Shown here: positions 31,955 to 44,361 of the stretch, in pieces
Position numbering within the stretch: the stretch's first letter is position 1
Layout: each line of letters starts with the position of its first letter
Assembly: GCA_963556255.1 (NCBI GenBank)
Contig: OY744606.1
Location: 79,088,141-79,152,140, forward strand
DNA length: 64,000 nucleotides
Reading direction: 5' to 3'
Origin: Allolobophora icterica
Taxonomy: Eukaryota; Annelida; Clitellata; Crassiclitellata; Lumbricidae
The notes under the pieces: model-generated
The model's database searches: none
Seen by the model: the letters and a program-made list of their open reading frames with translations, nothing else
Told to the model about the DNA's origin: nothing
Translations under genes and position numbers: made by a program

Positions 31955-31965
31955 CCTCCCTTCCC
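31955..31965 (-). other. Element 3 polypurine tract
   Basis: GGGAAGGGAGG directly before the 3' LTR in the element's sense. Confidence 0.8.
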
Positions 31966-32144
31966 GGGGGAGGACAAAGCCAGTCATTGGTTCGCCTCCC
32001 GGCTGAGAATGATGTCGTTCCCTCCGCCGATTTCCTCCAGACCATGTCCTCGTCGTTCCCATGAAAATACAAAATATCAGCACAGTTAGAAATATATTTA
32101 CAGTTGTCGCGGTGCCGTACATGGTAGTCCGCCTTCTTCCTCAA

Positions 32145-35100
32145 TCATAGTCTGGACAAAAGATCAGCGGGAATATTCAGCGCCCCAGGACGATATTTAA
32201 AAGCGATATCAAAGTCCTGGAGTGCCAGAGCCCACCTCGCAAGTTTAGCACTTGTGGGCGTAGAAGCAGTTAGGAAAGTCAAGGGATTGTGATCAGAATA
32301 GAGGGTGGTCCTTGACATAAAAATCCAATTCCTAAACTTCTTCAACGCAAAGATTACAGCATACGCTTCGCGTTCCACAGTGGACCAACGCGCTTGCGTA
32401 GCATCTAATTTAGAACTGGCGAAACATATTGGCCGTTCTGTTCCATCGTCTTGAATTTGGAATAAGCAGCAACCGACTGCTTTGTCTGAAGCGTCAGTCG
32501 ATAAACCAAACTCTCTGCTGTAGTCAATTGTCTGCAAACATACAGCGTTATTCAAATCGTGCGTAAGTTTATCTAGCGCATTTTGATGTTCAATTCGCCA
32601 GGGTATCTTAGCAGGCACCGATTTCTGGGTCAAGTCAGTGAGAATTCTGGCTGTCTCAGCCAGGTTAGGGATGAAGTTCCTAAAATAACTGAAGAATCCA
32701 ATTAATCTCCGTATGTCCTTTTTGGACTCGGGTTGAGGGATTTTCCCTAGCCCTGCGATTTTCATAGGATCCGGTTCAATGCTCCCTGATCCGATCAGGT
32801 GACCTACAAACGTTGTTTGTCGCCTAGCAAACGAACTCTTCTTAATGTTAAGGGTCAGACCCGACTGTTGAATAGTCATTAAGTATTTCTCTAGGTGTTT
32901 CATGTGATCCGGCCACGTCATCGAGTGTACTGCCATGTCACTATGTGAGGGAGTGATGATACCTAGGGCCAAAAGTTCGCGGGTCTGCTTCTCCATCTCC
33001 GGTTTGAGCAGTTCCGGCACCTTATAGGCTCGCAAACTCTTCGGCCTGAACTCCGCGCTAACAGTGATTGTGTGTTCTAGGACGGGACAGAAACCTGGTT
33101 TGTCCGAGAACACATCTGGAAACCTGTCTAACAGACTAAACAGCTGTTTCCGCTCGGGTACCGTTAAGTGTGCAACGGCAATAGGGTCTACTTGTGCACT
33201 GGGCCTTGTCTGCCTCGTGACGAAGCTACCCACCGCTTCCCCGTGACCGAAGTCTTCGTCCTTCTCGAACAGAATGGAGCAATTGTTAATCAATGCTTGC
33301 TGTAGTCTTTCGTTATATTTGCGAATACGATTTGCATGTAATAAGCGGCTTTTGCCCCCTATTTCCACGATGTATGTGTAGGGCGATTTCACCTGAGCGA
33401 TGATGGCCGGGCCTTGCCATTGGCCCTCCTTCTTTGCTCCTCGCGCTTCCGGTGATTGGATGATGACTTTATCCCCTACTTCGTAACGCCTGTCCATGCT
33501 TCTTAAATTGTAATGAGTAGCATAGCGCTGCTGTTCAATGTCTGAATAATATTCGGCATATAATTTAGACATTTCAAGGTTATCCCTTAATTGGTCCAAG
33601 TAAGCTGCGGCGCCTGTGCCCAGACTTAATGGAGAATCCCGCTCTCCCGCCCATTCCTCAGAAAGGACAGATAGAGGTCCTTTAGGCAGGGTACCATACA
33701 CCAGGGTGTAGGGACTCACGTGGGTGGTTGCCGAGGGGCGTTCCCTTAAGCTCCAAAGCACGTAAGGTAACAGTCTGTGCCATCCCCTCGGGTTTTCTTC
33801 TGCCAATTTATGAATCATGGTCTTCAGTGTGGCATTGCAGCGTTCCACTAGACCTTGTGACTCGGGATGTGCGACTGGCCCAAAGCGTGGTGAGCACCCC
33901 ATACGATGCAGAAACTCTTGGGTTAATTTGCTGTTGAAATTCGACCCGTTATCGGACCTAATCGTTTTTGGAAAACCGAAGGTCGTGAAGATTTGCATGT
34001 ATGCATCACATGTCGCTTTTGCCGTTAATGATTTCAGAGGATAGGCCATCGGCCATCTTGAAAATTGGTCAACTACCACTAAGGCGTAGTTGTACTCGGG
34101 TTTTGGGCTTGTGGGGTCTACGTTGGTAACTATAGGCCCTATACAATCTGCCACTAGACAACCGAATCTGGTCTCGTCGTTGCGAGGGATAGGAGTTATG
34201 GGGGCTCGCTGCGCCACTCGCAGCGGCGCATGCCTTTGGCAAATGTCGCAAGATGCACAATATTCCTTCACTATATCCTCCACGTTGGGAAACCAGAAAT
34301 TCAGTTTGATTCGGTCCTTAGTCGTTTTCAACGCCATATGACCTGCGAACGCAGCGTCATGTGCTAAGTTTAAGACCTTGTCTATTCTTTCTTTAGGTAA
34401 ACACAGTTGTTTTACAGAATGCCCAGCTATTTTGTCTTTATGAAAGAGCAAATTGTCTTCAATGAAGAAGTTCTTCGCCCCAATTTTCCCGTGGGCCAAG
34501 AATGGTGCTAGTGTCGAACATTGTGCTTGTTCGGCCGCCATCTTGCTTCTGCCTACTATTGTGTCTTCCTTGGGTGGGGGTGGTATCTCAGGATTGAAGA
34601 ACTGCTCTTCAGTATCCGTTTCTTCGGGACTGATTTCTCCTACACTCTCACTGTCTGCCTGAGCGACCGTGAAGTAATCTTCGCCTATCAGCGCCCTAAG
34701 TCCCTCTACCTCCTCCCCTCTCTCCTCTTCCTCACTCGTCTCAGTCCTTGCGACCGCCTGCGCTTCTGAAATTTGGTCTATTTCAGGAGCGCTGGCCGCG
34801 TGACACGAGTACAACGCTGTCTCGCGCAGCAAGTCGGCTGTAGTGGGCGTGATAATTAACGGTTCATTAAGGTCTTTAATGAGTGCCGCCCATATCCGAA
34901 CATCAGGGGCGTAATTTACCTCCCCCTCCCTGTCCTCGCCGGCCTGAGACCCCTTTAGTCTCAGCCGCACCACGTCCACAATCATTGATTGACCGTTCAG
35001 CCCCTTCACCTCTATCTGCTTGACCACAGGTAGGTTGAGCGGCCTGATTAGTTCTGCTCGCGCACAATTATATTCGGCCCCGCTATCTATTAGATACGAT

Positions 35101-37025
35101 GTCACAGGGAGCCCTGTAATATACACTTTCATGTATTCTCTTACATAAGTCTCCTCCACGTCAATGCAATCCGGGTTTGTCGGCAATGCCTGCTGGTCTA
35201 CCTCTTGTATCAATGGCGGTCCGTCTTGTCGCGTCTCGTTTTGTCTGTCTGCCTGTCTGTCTTGAGCTCTGGTCACGGTTGGCTGGACCGCACACGCGCT
35301 CACCTGTTTGCTTTTAATTTGTTTGTTCTTCGAGCACAGTTTAGCTCTGTGGTCTGGAGAAAAGCATAGGAAACAAAGGCCACGCTTTCTAATCTCGTCG
35401 GGGGTTGGACGTCCGTCTGTCCTGTTATTTGTCTGTGTCCCTCCCGGTCGGTCAGTCCACGTGTCCGTCTGTTTAACCGTCGTCTGAGGAGGTGCTGGTG
35501 CCTTCGCATAGCGAGCCTCCGTCTTACCCGTGCCTAGACTATGCTTCGTATAGTCACTTTCCCAAGGGTGTGTGGCGACATAAGTGTCAGCCGCTTCGGC
35601 TAACTCTTTGTGCCCTAACCAATTCTGCTGCTCTTGACTGAGGATGAAATTCAAACATCCTCTGGGCAACATTTCTTTCATCTTATCTGCAATCAAGAGG
35701 CTCGTAACCTCATCAAACGTCATTGCCTTGCGATCTTGCAAATAGTAAGAAAGTAAATTATGCAGTCTCGAAGCTAATGTTGTGTATGATTCATCTACCG
35801 CCTTTTTTGCGTTCATGAATCGCTCTCGTAAAGAGACTGCGCTCACTTTGAACTCTTTCAACAAGAAGGTTTTTAGCTTCCCGTAATTATCAAGCTCCTC
35901 TTGTGTGAGTCTGGCCGTCAGTGCTCTGGCCTGATTATCTAGACAGGTCAAGAGTAATCTGCTTCGAAGGTCGTCCGGGACAGCGCAAGAGTCGAATAAC
36001 CTTTCGCAATGCACAAAGAAACCAGGGATTTGCGCATGGTCGCTGGGGAATCTCGGTAAGAGTCCTCGCAAGCTTTCACTATACGTTTTCATTCGTCCTA
36101 CGACCGAATGCCTCAAGTTATAGTCCCTTTCGTCTCTGAGTCTCCTCTCTGCGTCCCTTTCCTCTCGGACCTCCTTCTCTCTCTTCTCTGCCTCCTCCTT
36201 CTCTTCTCTCCTCTGCTTCTCCTGCTGAAGCCTGAGCTTCTCAGCTTCCTCTCTCTCTTCCCTTCTCCGCTTCTCCTCCTGAAGCCTGAGCTTCTCAGCT
36301 CCCTCTCTCTCTTCCCTTCTCTGCTTCTCCTCACGAAGCCTTACTCCTTCTGCTTCCTCTCTTGCTTCTCTTCTCAGCCTCTCGGCTTCCTCTCTCTCTT
36401 CCCTTCTCTGCTTCTCCTCACGAAGCCTTACTCCTTCTGCTTCCTCTCTCGCTTCTCTTCTCAGCCTCTCAGCTTCCTCCTTTTGTTCTCTTCGCTGCTT
36501 CTCAGCCCGCTTCTCCTCAAGCAGTCTGAGCTTCTCTGCTTCCTCTTTTTCTTCTCTTCGCTGCTTCTCAGCCCGCTTCTCCTCAAGCAGTCTGAGCTTC
36601 TCTGCTTCCTCTTTCTCTTCTCTTCGCTGCTTCTCCGCTTCCTCTTTTTCTTCTCTCCTCAGTCTTTCTTCTTTCTCTTCTCTTCTCCTCTCTTTCTCTT
36701 CCTCTCTTCTCTCTCTTCTCTCCGCTTCCTCTCTCAGCCTTGCGGCTTCCTCTCTCTCGTATTTTAAGCGTTTTAATTCGTATACCTGCGTTTGCGCTGC
36801 CGAGTCGATACTGCTTTCTATGCTACCCGTGCTTACTTCCTCACTTACTTCTGGCGGGGTTTCCCGTCCAGACACAATTATTTCAGCACTCGCCTCTTGG
36901 AGTTGGCCCGTACTCATGGAACCCAATTCCTCCTCTCCTAGTCCCATCTTTATCAGATATGCGACTAGTCTGTGACGGGGCATGTTCTGCACCCTCACTC
37001 TTTTCCCTACCGACAACTTATCCAT
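32145..37025 (-). CDS. Element 3 Gag-PR-IN-RT-RNaseH polyprotein, RT core deleted
   Basis: 1626 codons. Residues about 65-300 are a highly charged REEKEEAEKLRL-type heptad repeat, probably a long coiled coil. The Gag core lies at about 310-470, a CCHC knuckle at 551-564 (CFLCFSPDHRAKLC) and the protease motif DSG at 647-649. Integrase comes next: HHCC finger (His 889 onward), then Asp960, Asp1025 and Glu1061 with the canonical 35 residues between the last two. RT-like sequence then starts (CPVLEHTITV, LLALGIITPSHSDMA) and jumps at about 1363 straight to AVHSMTWPDHMKHLEKYL, the part normally found after the catalytic Asp-Asp pair. RNase H follows (STDASDK about 1511; YSDHNPLTFL) to the end. 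The frame stays open through the deletion. Confidence 0.9.
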   Translation of the reverse strand: MDKLSVGKRVRVQNMPRHRLVAYLIKMGLGEEELGSMSTGQLQEASAEIIVSGRETPPEVSEEVSTGSIESSIDSAAQTQVYELKRLKYEREEAARLREEAERRERREEEKERRREEKEERLRREEKEEAEKQRREEKEEAEKLRLLEEKRAEKQRREEKEEAEKLRLLEEKRAEKQRREQKEEAERLRREAREEAEGVRLREEKQRREEREEAERLRREAREEAEGVRLREEKQRREEREGAEKLRLQEEKRRREEREEAEKLRLQQEKQRREEKEEAEKREKEVREERDAERRLRDERDYNLRHSVVGRMKTYSESLRGLLPRFPSDHAQIPGFFVHCERLFDSCAVPDDLRSRLLLTCLDNQARALTARLTQEELDNYGKLKTFLLKEFKVSAVSLRERFMNAKKAVDESYTTLASRLHNLLSYYLQDRKAMTFDEVTSLLIADKMKEMLPRGCLNFILSQEQQNWLGHKELAEAADTYVATHPWESDYTKHSLGTGKTEARYAKAPAPPQTTVKQTDTWTDRPGGTQTNNRTDGRPTPDEIRKRGLCFLCFSPDHRAKLCSKNKQIKSKQVSACAVQPTVTRAQDRQADRQNETRQDGPPLIQEVDQQALPTNPDCIDVEETYVREYMKVYITGLPVTSYLIDSGAEYNCARAELIRPLNLPVVKQIEVKGLNGQSMIVDVVRLRLKGSQAGEDREGEVNYAPDVRIWAALIKDLNEPLIITPTTADLLRETALYSCHAASAPEIDQISEAQAVARTETSEEEERGEEVEGLRALIGEDYFTVAQADSESVGEISPEETDTEEQFFNPEIPPPPKEDTIVGRSKMAAEQAQCSTLAPFLAHGKIGAKNFFIEDNLLFHKDKIAGHSVKQLCLPKERIDKVLNLAHDAAFAGHMALKTTKDRIKLNFWFPNVEDIVKEYCASCDICQRHAPLRVAQRAPITPIPRNDETRFGCLVADCIGPIVTNVDPTSPKPEYNYALVVVDQFSRWPMAYPLKSLTAKATCDAYMQIFTTFGFPKTIRSDNGSNFNSKLTQEFLHRMGCSPRFGPVAHPESQGLVERCNATLKTMIHKLAEENPRGWHRLLPYVLWSLRERPSATTHVSPYTLVYGTLPKGPLSVLSEEWAGERDSPLSLGTGAAAYLDQLRDNLEMSKLYAEYYSDIEQQRYATHYNLRSMDRRYEVGDKVIIQSPEARGAKKEGQWQGPAIIAQVKSPYTYIVEIGGKSRLLHANRIRKYNERLQQALINNCSILFEKDEDFGHGEAVGSFVTRQTRPSAQVDPIAVAHLTVPERKQLFSLLDRFPDVFSDKPGFCPVLEHTITVSAEFRPKSLRAYKVPELLKPEMEKQTRELLALGIITPSHSDMAVHSMTWPDHMKHLEKYLMTIQQSGLTLNIKKSSFARRQTTFVGHLIGSGSIEPDPMKIAGLGKIPQPESKKDIRRLIGFFSYFRNFIPNLAETARILTDLTQKSVPAKIPWRIEHQNALDKLTHDLNNAVCLQTIDYSREFGLSTDASDKAVGCCLFQIQDDGTERPICFASSKLDATQARWSTVEREAYAVIFALKKFRNWIFMSRTTLYSDHNPLTFLTASTPTSAKLARWALALQDFDIAFKYRPGALNIPADLLSRL
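36150..36770 (-). repeat. Repetitive coding segment for the Gag coiled coil
   Basis: Near-repeats of 45-100 bp encode REEKEEAEKLRLLEEKRAEK blocks. These make long antisense Leu/Ser frames that are not genes. Confidence 0.85.
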
Positions 37026-37043
37026 CTTCCAACAGTCCGCTCA

Positions 37044-37250
37044 CTAATAGAAAAAGATAAGTAAGTTAGAGGAGAGTCACCGTTGGTCAGAAATCAAAGA
37101 AAACAACGTCCTAAAATTCTACCACAAATACAACAAGAATAGAACTGAGCAAAAGGAGCTACGCAAAAGCCTCGGCTATTCGCACACCAATCCTCATCCA
37201 GACCTCAACCGCAACCTCACAGATTACCACGACTACCAGTAAGGACTTAC
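37044..37250 (-). other. Possible intron in the element 3 leader
   Basis: In the element's sense a donor CAGAGG|GTAAGT (37250) is followed 207 nt later by a pyrimidine-rich acceptor TATCTTTTTCTATTAG (37044), just before the Gag ATG at 37025. Splicing would shorten the leader and end the upstream frame that begins in the LTR (from 37632). Confidence 0.35.
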
Positions 37251-37535
37251 CCTCTGATACGTCGAGCGTGTTCCGTCTTTTGGTATCTTGGCTGATCCGC
37301 TGTCCTCCGTTGCCACTCCCGTCCGTCGTTGCTAGCGATGGTCGGTCGTCCGTTGGCGCTCTTGTTCCTCGTCCTTGCCTGTTGCTGTCGGTTCCTTCGA
37401 GTCCTTCGTCTTCGGAGTCCGGCACTCGATTTCTCCAGTTGCGAAGGGTTGTATTCGCCGCTGGTCCCGATCTGTTGAGATTCCTCTTTTCCGTTTCCGG
37501 TTCCGCTTTTCGTCGTGACGTCTTCAGTTGAAAAA

Positions 37536-37552
37536 CCCTGTCGACTGCGCCA
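37536..37552 (-). other. Element 3 primer-binding site
   Basis: TGGCGCAGTCGACAGGG begins one base after the LTR end. The TGGCGC start fits a tRNA CCA end; the tRNA species is not assigned. Confidence 0.65.
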
Positions 37553-37553
37553 A

Positions 37554-38280
37554 TGTCGCAATCGGAGGTTTCCCGTCGATTGTTTGCCGTGTGTTGATGT
37601 CGACCCTCGATTGCTTGTTCTTTTACTTGCACTTTTATTTAACGTGCCTAACTTTTCTATAGAAGATTCACGACGAACTTTGTTTAATTAATAAATGAAT
37701 TTAATTAAAGAAACAAATATATATACACTAACTCTACGGGAACTTCCACGTAGTATTAAAGCGTTTAGATATTAAATCGGACTATCTCAAATGTTGCTTC
37801 GTACAGCCTAACTACAGATCGTTCTTTCGCGTCAGTCTCTGAATCTGACGGACTAATACTCTGCCCCGGCCGCTGGTCGTTCCTCCCGATGTTGATCGCT
37901 CGACCGATGTTCACACGTCGCGTTCGTCAGTAGTACCAGTCCCGTGTTCTCCTCTTCCTTCCGTTAAGTAGGAACTTCAGCGTGCATCGGTCAGCCCCCT
38001 CCCCACGTCAAGCTATCATCAATTAGTGTCAGATTGCTCCTCGAGACACGGGTCGTCGCTCGCCTGCAGCGCGGGCGGTGTCTGGTTACACCATAGCCGC
38101 GAGGTGTCCTATTACACCTTGGCTGTGTGGTGTCCGATTACACCCCGGCCTCGCTGTCTTCATTGTTGACCAAGTGAGGACTGGCTTTTCGTCCGTCATC
38201 ATTCCATCTCGACCGCCAACGACGCTTACATCATAATGATGATGCCATCTCGTCGTTGTCGTCGATCTCCTCACGCGACA
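37554..38280 (-). repeat. Element 3 5' LTR
   Basis: 727 bp, matching 31228-31954 throughout. Confidence 0.93.
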
Positions 38281-38285
38281 CCATT
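38281..38285. repeat. Element 3 target-site duplication, right copy (CCATT)
   Basis: Identical to 31223-31227. Confidence 0.93.
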
Positions 38286-38315
38286 GCAATAGTTTTCACT
38301 GTGCAACGACATAGG

Positions 38316-38684
38316 CAGCGGCATAGCTAGGATATTTTGCGCCCAAGGACGAACTATGAAATCGGCAGTGTTTTATTTATTTACAAAAGCAATTTAAAGT
38401 TTAATGAAATAAAATATGACAAATGCAGATAGTATAATGGTGACCCTCAATGCTCAATTGGGCACCAAAATCATACATGACAACTAGTTTGTAAGTAATG
38501 AGGGTATAACTGGATGCTTTAGGCGCCAAAGTTAAACCTTATAAATTTATTTGAGACAAATTAGTTATTGCATCAACATTAGGCCTAAGAGTAAACTTAT
38601 TTATTTTGACCCTCATTTTGGCGCCCCCTTCTTTTTTGTCCGGATTCACATGTCCCTCTGCACTCCCCTAGCTATACGCCTCTG
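38316..38684. mobile_element. Probable old hAT MITE (369 bp)
   Basis: The left end CAGCGGCATAGCTAGG and the reverse complement of the right end CAGAGGCGTATAGCTAGG agree apart from small gaps. Flanks GACATAGG and CAACCAGG match at only half the positions, so any duplication has decayed. Internal GGCGCC motifs; no coding. Confidence 0.6.
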
Positions 38685-39726
38685 CAACCAGGAACTATGG
38701 GAACGTCTGGTGTCGCATGCTAAGTGCGGTATCTCCGGGTGTACACTGTACAACATGTAAAGTGGTGTTGGAGTAAGAGCCCACAGTAGGAGAAGGGCAC
38801 GAAATAAGGAACGACTGTGAACTGTAAACTCTTCTGAAAATAGTTCTGAAGAGAATGACCGTAGCTGAGATGTGATGTATTATTTCCTTATTCTCAGGTT
38901 TCTTACTTACTGAACAGTTCCTTCTGGAAACCTGGTCTCATTTTGCTCGTGGTAATTTCGGAAGCATACAACTTTGGTTAAAGTAACGATGAATGCTTCA
39001 CATTCGTACCGAGTCATCTTGGATCTGAGTTTAAAGAGATTAACCTGACGTTTGACTGAACATTGTTTTGCATTATTAGGTGGATAAGATAACCATAAAG
39101 TTATTGTCGTTACTCTTTGAAAGGGGGAGTTAACACGTGAAAACAGCTGCGCTTAGACACCTTTTAGATCGTGTCATCCTCTTCCATAAATGAATAAATT
39201 TCGCTTAATCACTAATAGCCCAAAAAGCAAAGCACAAAATAGTGTGAGCGCTTGTGTGCGTAGGAACTTGTGAATTACGAACTTTGGATTTTCTGATTTT
39301 TTCATTCGTCATATTGGGAACTAGCTCCGAAGAGTCGGGATAAACTTTGTCTCGTTTATCGACTTTCAACCAATAATTTGATCAAGAGCTTTCGAGCCAT
39401 ATTTTGTTAAAATTTTATAGATTCCACTCAATCATAGTGGATAATCTAATTCACCTTGTCTGATTTCTAAAGAGTAAGATAGAGTTGTGGATTCGGATGA
39501 TTCGGATGTCATATTCATCTCCCACACTGACCTACACACCATCATTCTTTCGGATATGAAGAAGCAGAGAAAACTACACGTCTACAAAAGAAATCACCTG
39601 TTGTACTCCGCATTTCCTAGCTTTGGTTTAGATGCATAACTTAACTTTGTCAAAAAGGCGACCCACACACACAAGGGTGGTTTTAGCAAACCCTTCCGTT
39701 CATGTGTGTAAAAAGCTCCTTATAGT
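38685..39726. other. No recognised feature
   Basis: AT-rich single-copy-looking sequence. I see no long open frame, tandem array or copies of the dispersed boxes. Confidence 0.5.
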
Positions 39727-40620
39727 CTGATAATGGAACTGCGGACGAAAGCTGGTTGAAACGTTCATGTAGAAATTGCGAGACATCCACAACAGGTTGG
39801 AAGTTAGTGTTTAACGAAGCCGTGTCATAAAAAGGATAATTAGCGTCGCCCTCCTCATTTTCCCGGGCTTATAAGGCGGTGGCGAGTTGAATTTACATTG
39901 GATTTCAATAGTTAACTGTATTTCAAGCCGTTAGCGTCGATTGAAAATTTTTCAAACATTTATCATCGTAGTAAGGATCGTCTGAGCCTGTGGCTCCCAA
40001 ATTTTTCTAGAGCGAGACACAATAAAAGTCTTTCAGTCAATGGAAGATGACCTGAATTTTATTTTTTCTTTTGTTCTTTGTTTTAATGACTAGCAACGTT
40101 CCTTGTCTTCAATCGCAATGCTGCGATTATCTCTACTCTAATCTAGGCATAAACAAGTTTTAGGCCGGATATAATCGAGCTTTCTTTACCCATTGTAACC
40201 AATAATAGTCTGAATCATTTTAATAGTCACTAGGCGAATATAAGTAACATATAGCATTGATTTTCAACATTTTAAAGGTGTGTAAATAACAAAGCATTCT
40301 TTCTCCAGCGATTATAGAAATCTTAATGTCAACGCCTAAAAATCGTTTTCTGACATTAAGTGTGCAATTGACAATTTCCGAGAGTGTAATCGACTTCTTT
40401 GAAGTTTGCACTGTGTATAATACTATGAATTTGTTAGCTTTAAAAAAAATTGAAGTTAACTTCACAAATTTCATTGTAATAGGGCTTAACTGAAATATTA
40501 ACTACCAGCTGAAGTACATTAATGGAGAGTAAGCAGTTGACTTTTCTTATTATTTTAGGCACGACGATTTGAAAAAATTGTTTTGAATTACTAATTTTCA
40601 CTGTTCATGTGGCATAAAAC
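39727..40620. repeat. Dispersed repeat copy paralogous to 22023-23003
   Basis: Same block order as the other copy, including TTTTAAAGGTGTGTAAATAAC at 40271 and TTTTCACTGTTCATGTGGCAT at its right end, where an AAT-tailed SINE has been added. Confidence 0.8.
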
Positions 40621-40624
40621 AGTT

Positions 40625-40975
<351 letters not shown>

Positions 40976-40999
40976 GTTGCATACATAATATATAATACA

Positions 41000-42370
<1,371 letters not shown>

Positions 42371-43470
42371 AGCATCGTCTTTCTTCATTCAGGCTTCGAG
42401 GTGGCGCCACCTAAAAGCCAAGCATCGTCTTTCTTCATTCAGGCTTCGAAGTGGCGCCACCTGAAAGCCAAGCATCGTGTTTCTTCATTCAGGCTTCGAA
42501 ATGGCCCCACCTAAAAGCCAAGCATCGTCTTTCTTCATTCAGGCTTCGAAGTGGCGCCACCTAAAAGCCAAGCATCGTCTTTCTTCATTCAGGCTTCGAA
42601 GTGGCCCAACCTAAACGCCAAGCATCGTCTTTCTTCATTCAGGCTTCGAAGTGGCGCCACCTAAAAGCCAAGCATCGTCTTTCTTCATTCAGGCTTCGAG
42701 GTGGCGCCACCTAAAAGCCAAGCATCATCTTTCTTCATTCAGGCTTCGAAGTGGCGCCACCTGAAAGCCAAGCATCGTCTTTCTTCATTCAGGCTTCGAA
42801 GTGGCCCCACCTAAAAGCCAAGCATCGTCTTTCTTCATTCAGGCTTCGAAGTGGCGCCACCTAAAAGCCAAGCATCGTCTTTCTTCATTCAGGCTTCGAG
42901 GTGGCGCCACCTAAAAGCCAAGCATCGTCTTTCTTCATTCAGGCTTCGAAGTGGCCCCACCTAAAAGCCAAGCATCGTCTTTCTTCATTCAGGCTTCGAA
43001 GTGGCCCCACCTAAAAGCCAAGCTTCGTCTTTCTTCATTCAGGCTTCGAAGTGGCGCCACCTGAAAGCCAAGCATCGTCTTTCTTCATTCAGGCTTCGAA
43101 GTGGCGCCACCTAAAAGCCAAGCATCGTCTTTCTTCATTCAGGCTTCGAAGTGGCGCCACCTAAAAGCCAAGCATCGTCTTTCTTCATTCAGGCTTCGAA
43201 GTGGCCCCACCTAAAAGCCAAGCATCGTCTTTCTTCATTCAGGCTTCGAAGTGGCCCCACCTAAAAGCCAAGCATCGTCTTTCTTCATTAAGGCTTCGAG
43301 GTGGCGCCACCTAAAAGCCAAGCATCGTCTTTCTTCATTCAGGCTTCGAAGTGGCCCCACCTAAAAGCCAAGCATCGTCTTTCTTCATTCAGGCTTCGAA
43401 GTGGCCCCACCTAAAAGCCAAGCATCGTCTTTCTTCATTCAGGCTTCGAAGTGGTGCCACCTAATAGCGA
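42371..43470. repeat. Minisatellite, 22 units of exactly 50 bp
   Basis: Unit begins AGCATCGTCTTTCTTCATTC and ends GTGGCGCCACCTAAAAGCCA. All 22 units keep the 50-bp length with no indels. The main variation is GGCGCC against GGCCCC. GAG-type (units 1, 7, 11, 19) and CTG-type (2, 8, 14) variants recur. Units 1-3 resemble 7-9, suggesting block duplication. The same sequence occurs once at this position in copies A and B. Confidence 0.97.
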
Positions 43471-44160
43471 TGTTGGCGAATATAAAACTACTGAGACGAT
43501 GAACACAGTCATGGACGATAAATGGTAATGGCGAGATATAGTACATATAACATCGTGTTAGAGCGTTTTAAAGGTGTCTAAAATGGGCTAGCATAATCAT
43601 GTGTTTAGTGACATCGGATGCCCGCCAGAATCGTTGATTCCGACCTTACTTAACCCAGAGCGAAAGTTTGATTGCTTTCGGAGCAGAACATTGCCGACCT
43701 TTTGTGAACTTCAGTTTAACGACACCTCGCGACAACATCGTACGTACGTTGATGTCACGTTGTACATGGAACATTAACATTTGCACAAACAGCATGCACA
43801 CTACACAGGTTGCTAGCATAGTTACTCTTTTAAACTGTTCGATTAGCTAACAAAGGGCCATAATTTGAGTGTCAGTTTCACCCCTACAAACAAAGTCTAT
43901 CTGAAAATGGCGCAAAATTGAAACATATCTAACAGAATTTTCATTTCAAATGTATAAACCACATCCAAACGTTACAAATAACGTTAACAAGTAATTATTA
44001 TTTGCAATTACAAATACAATTACTATTACAACAAGAATCGATGTTTTAAATATGGATATATTTACCGATGAAACTCTATTTTCAAATCTTGAACCATTAG
44101 CAAGAGATTAGATTAGAGCCAATCGAATCATTAGGTAGATGCATAAAGTGACGCTGGTAC
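43471..44160. repeat. Continuation of dispersed unit C
   Basis: TTTTAAAGGTGTCTAAAATGGG (43566), TGTTTAGTGACATCGGATGC (43601), GCAGAACATTGCCGACC (43681) and TTTAACGACACCTCGCGACA (43711) match 30085-30250 and 45850-46030. No gene. Confidence 0.75.
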
Positions 44161-44181
44161 ATTAACAGAACGTGATATACT

Positions 44182-44183
<2 letters not shown>

Positions 44184-44251
<68 letters not shown>
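44184..44251. repeat. AT dinucleotide microsatellite
   Basis: (AT)n, about 68 bp. Confidence 0.97.
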
Positions 44252-44252
<1 letters not shown>

Positions 44253-44361
44253 GTCTGTGCTCTCTGCTCAGTCGCTTGTGTCATTTCGTTCTCAACTATT
44301 ACCTCTTTCAAATTGCTTATCCACCATAGTCTTACAGACTGATCTTCTAGATCTTCTAGAT

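Larger units (their letters stand above)
31228..38280 (-). mobile_element. Element 3: Gmr1-like LTR retrotransposon (Ty3/gypsy with IN before RT)
   Basis: 7053 bp. Flanking 727-bp LTRs start TGTCGCGTGAGG and end TTGCGACA in the element's sense, and look identical. The perfect 5-bp duplication CCATT, a primer site, a purine tract and one open Gag-Pol frame complete the anatomy. Domain order is Gag-protease-integrase-RT-RNase H. This copia-like order in a gypsy-type element defines the Gmr1 group, described mainly from deuterostomes. The RT palm has been removed in frame, so the element needs RT from elsewhere. Confidence 0.93.

Noticed and set aside
36108..36767. Long plus-strand Leu/Ser-rich frame
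   Set aside because: Antisense shadow of the Glu/Lys/Arg-rich Gag coiled-coil coding of element 3.
42371..43470. Regular repeat array that could be taken for CRISPR
   Set aside because: Units are head-to-tail 50-bp copies with no unique spacers, in a eukaryotic genome; it is a minisatellite.
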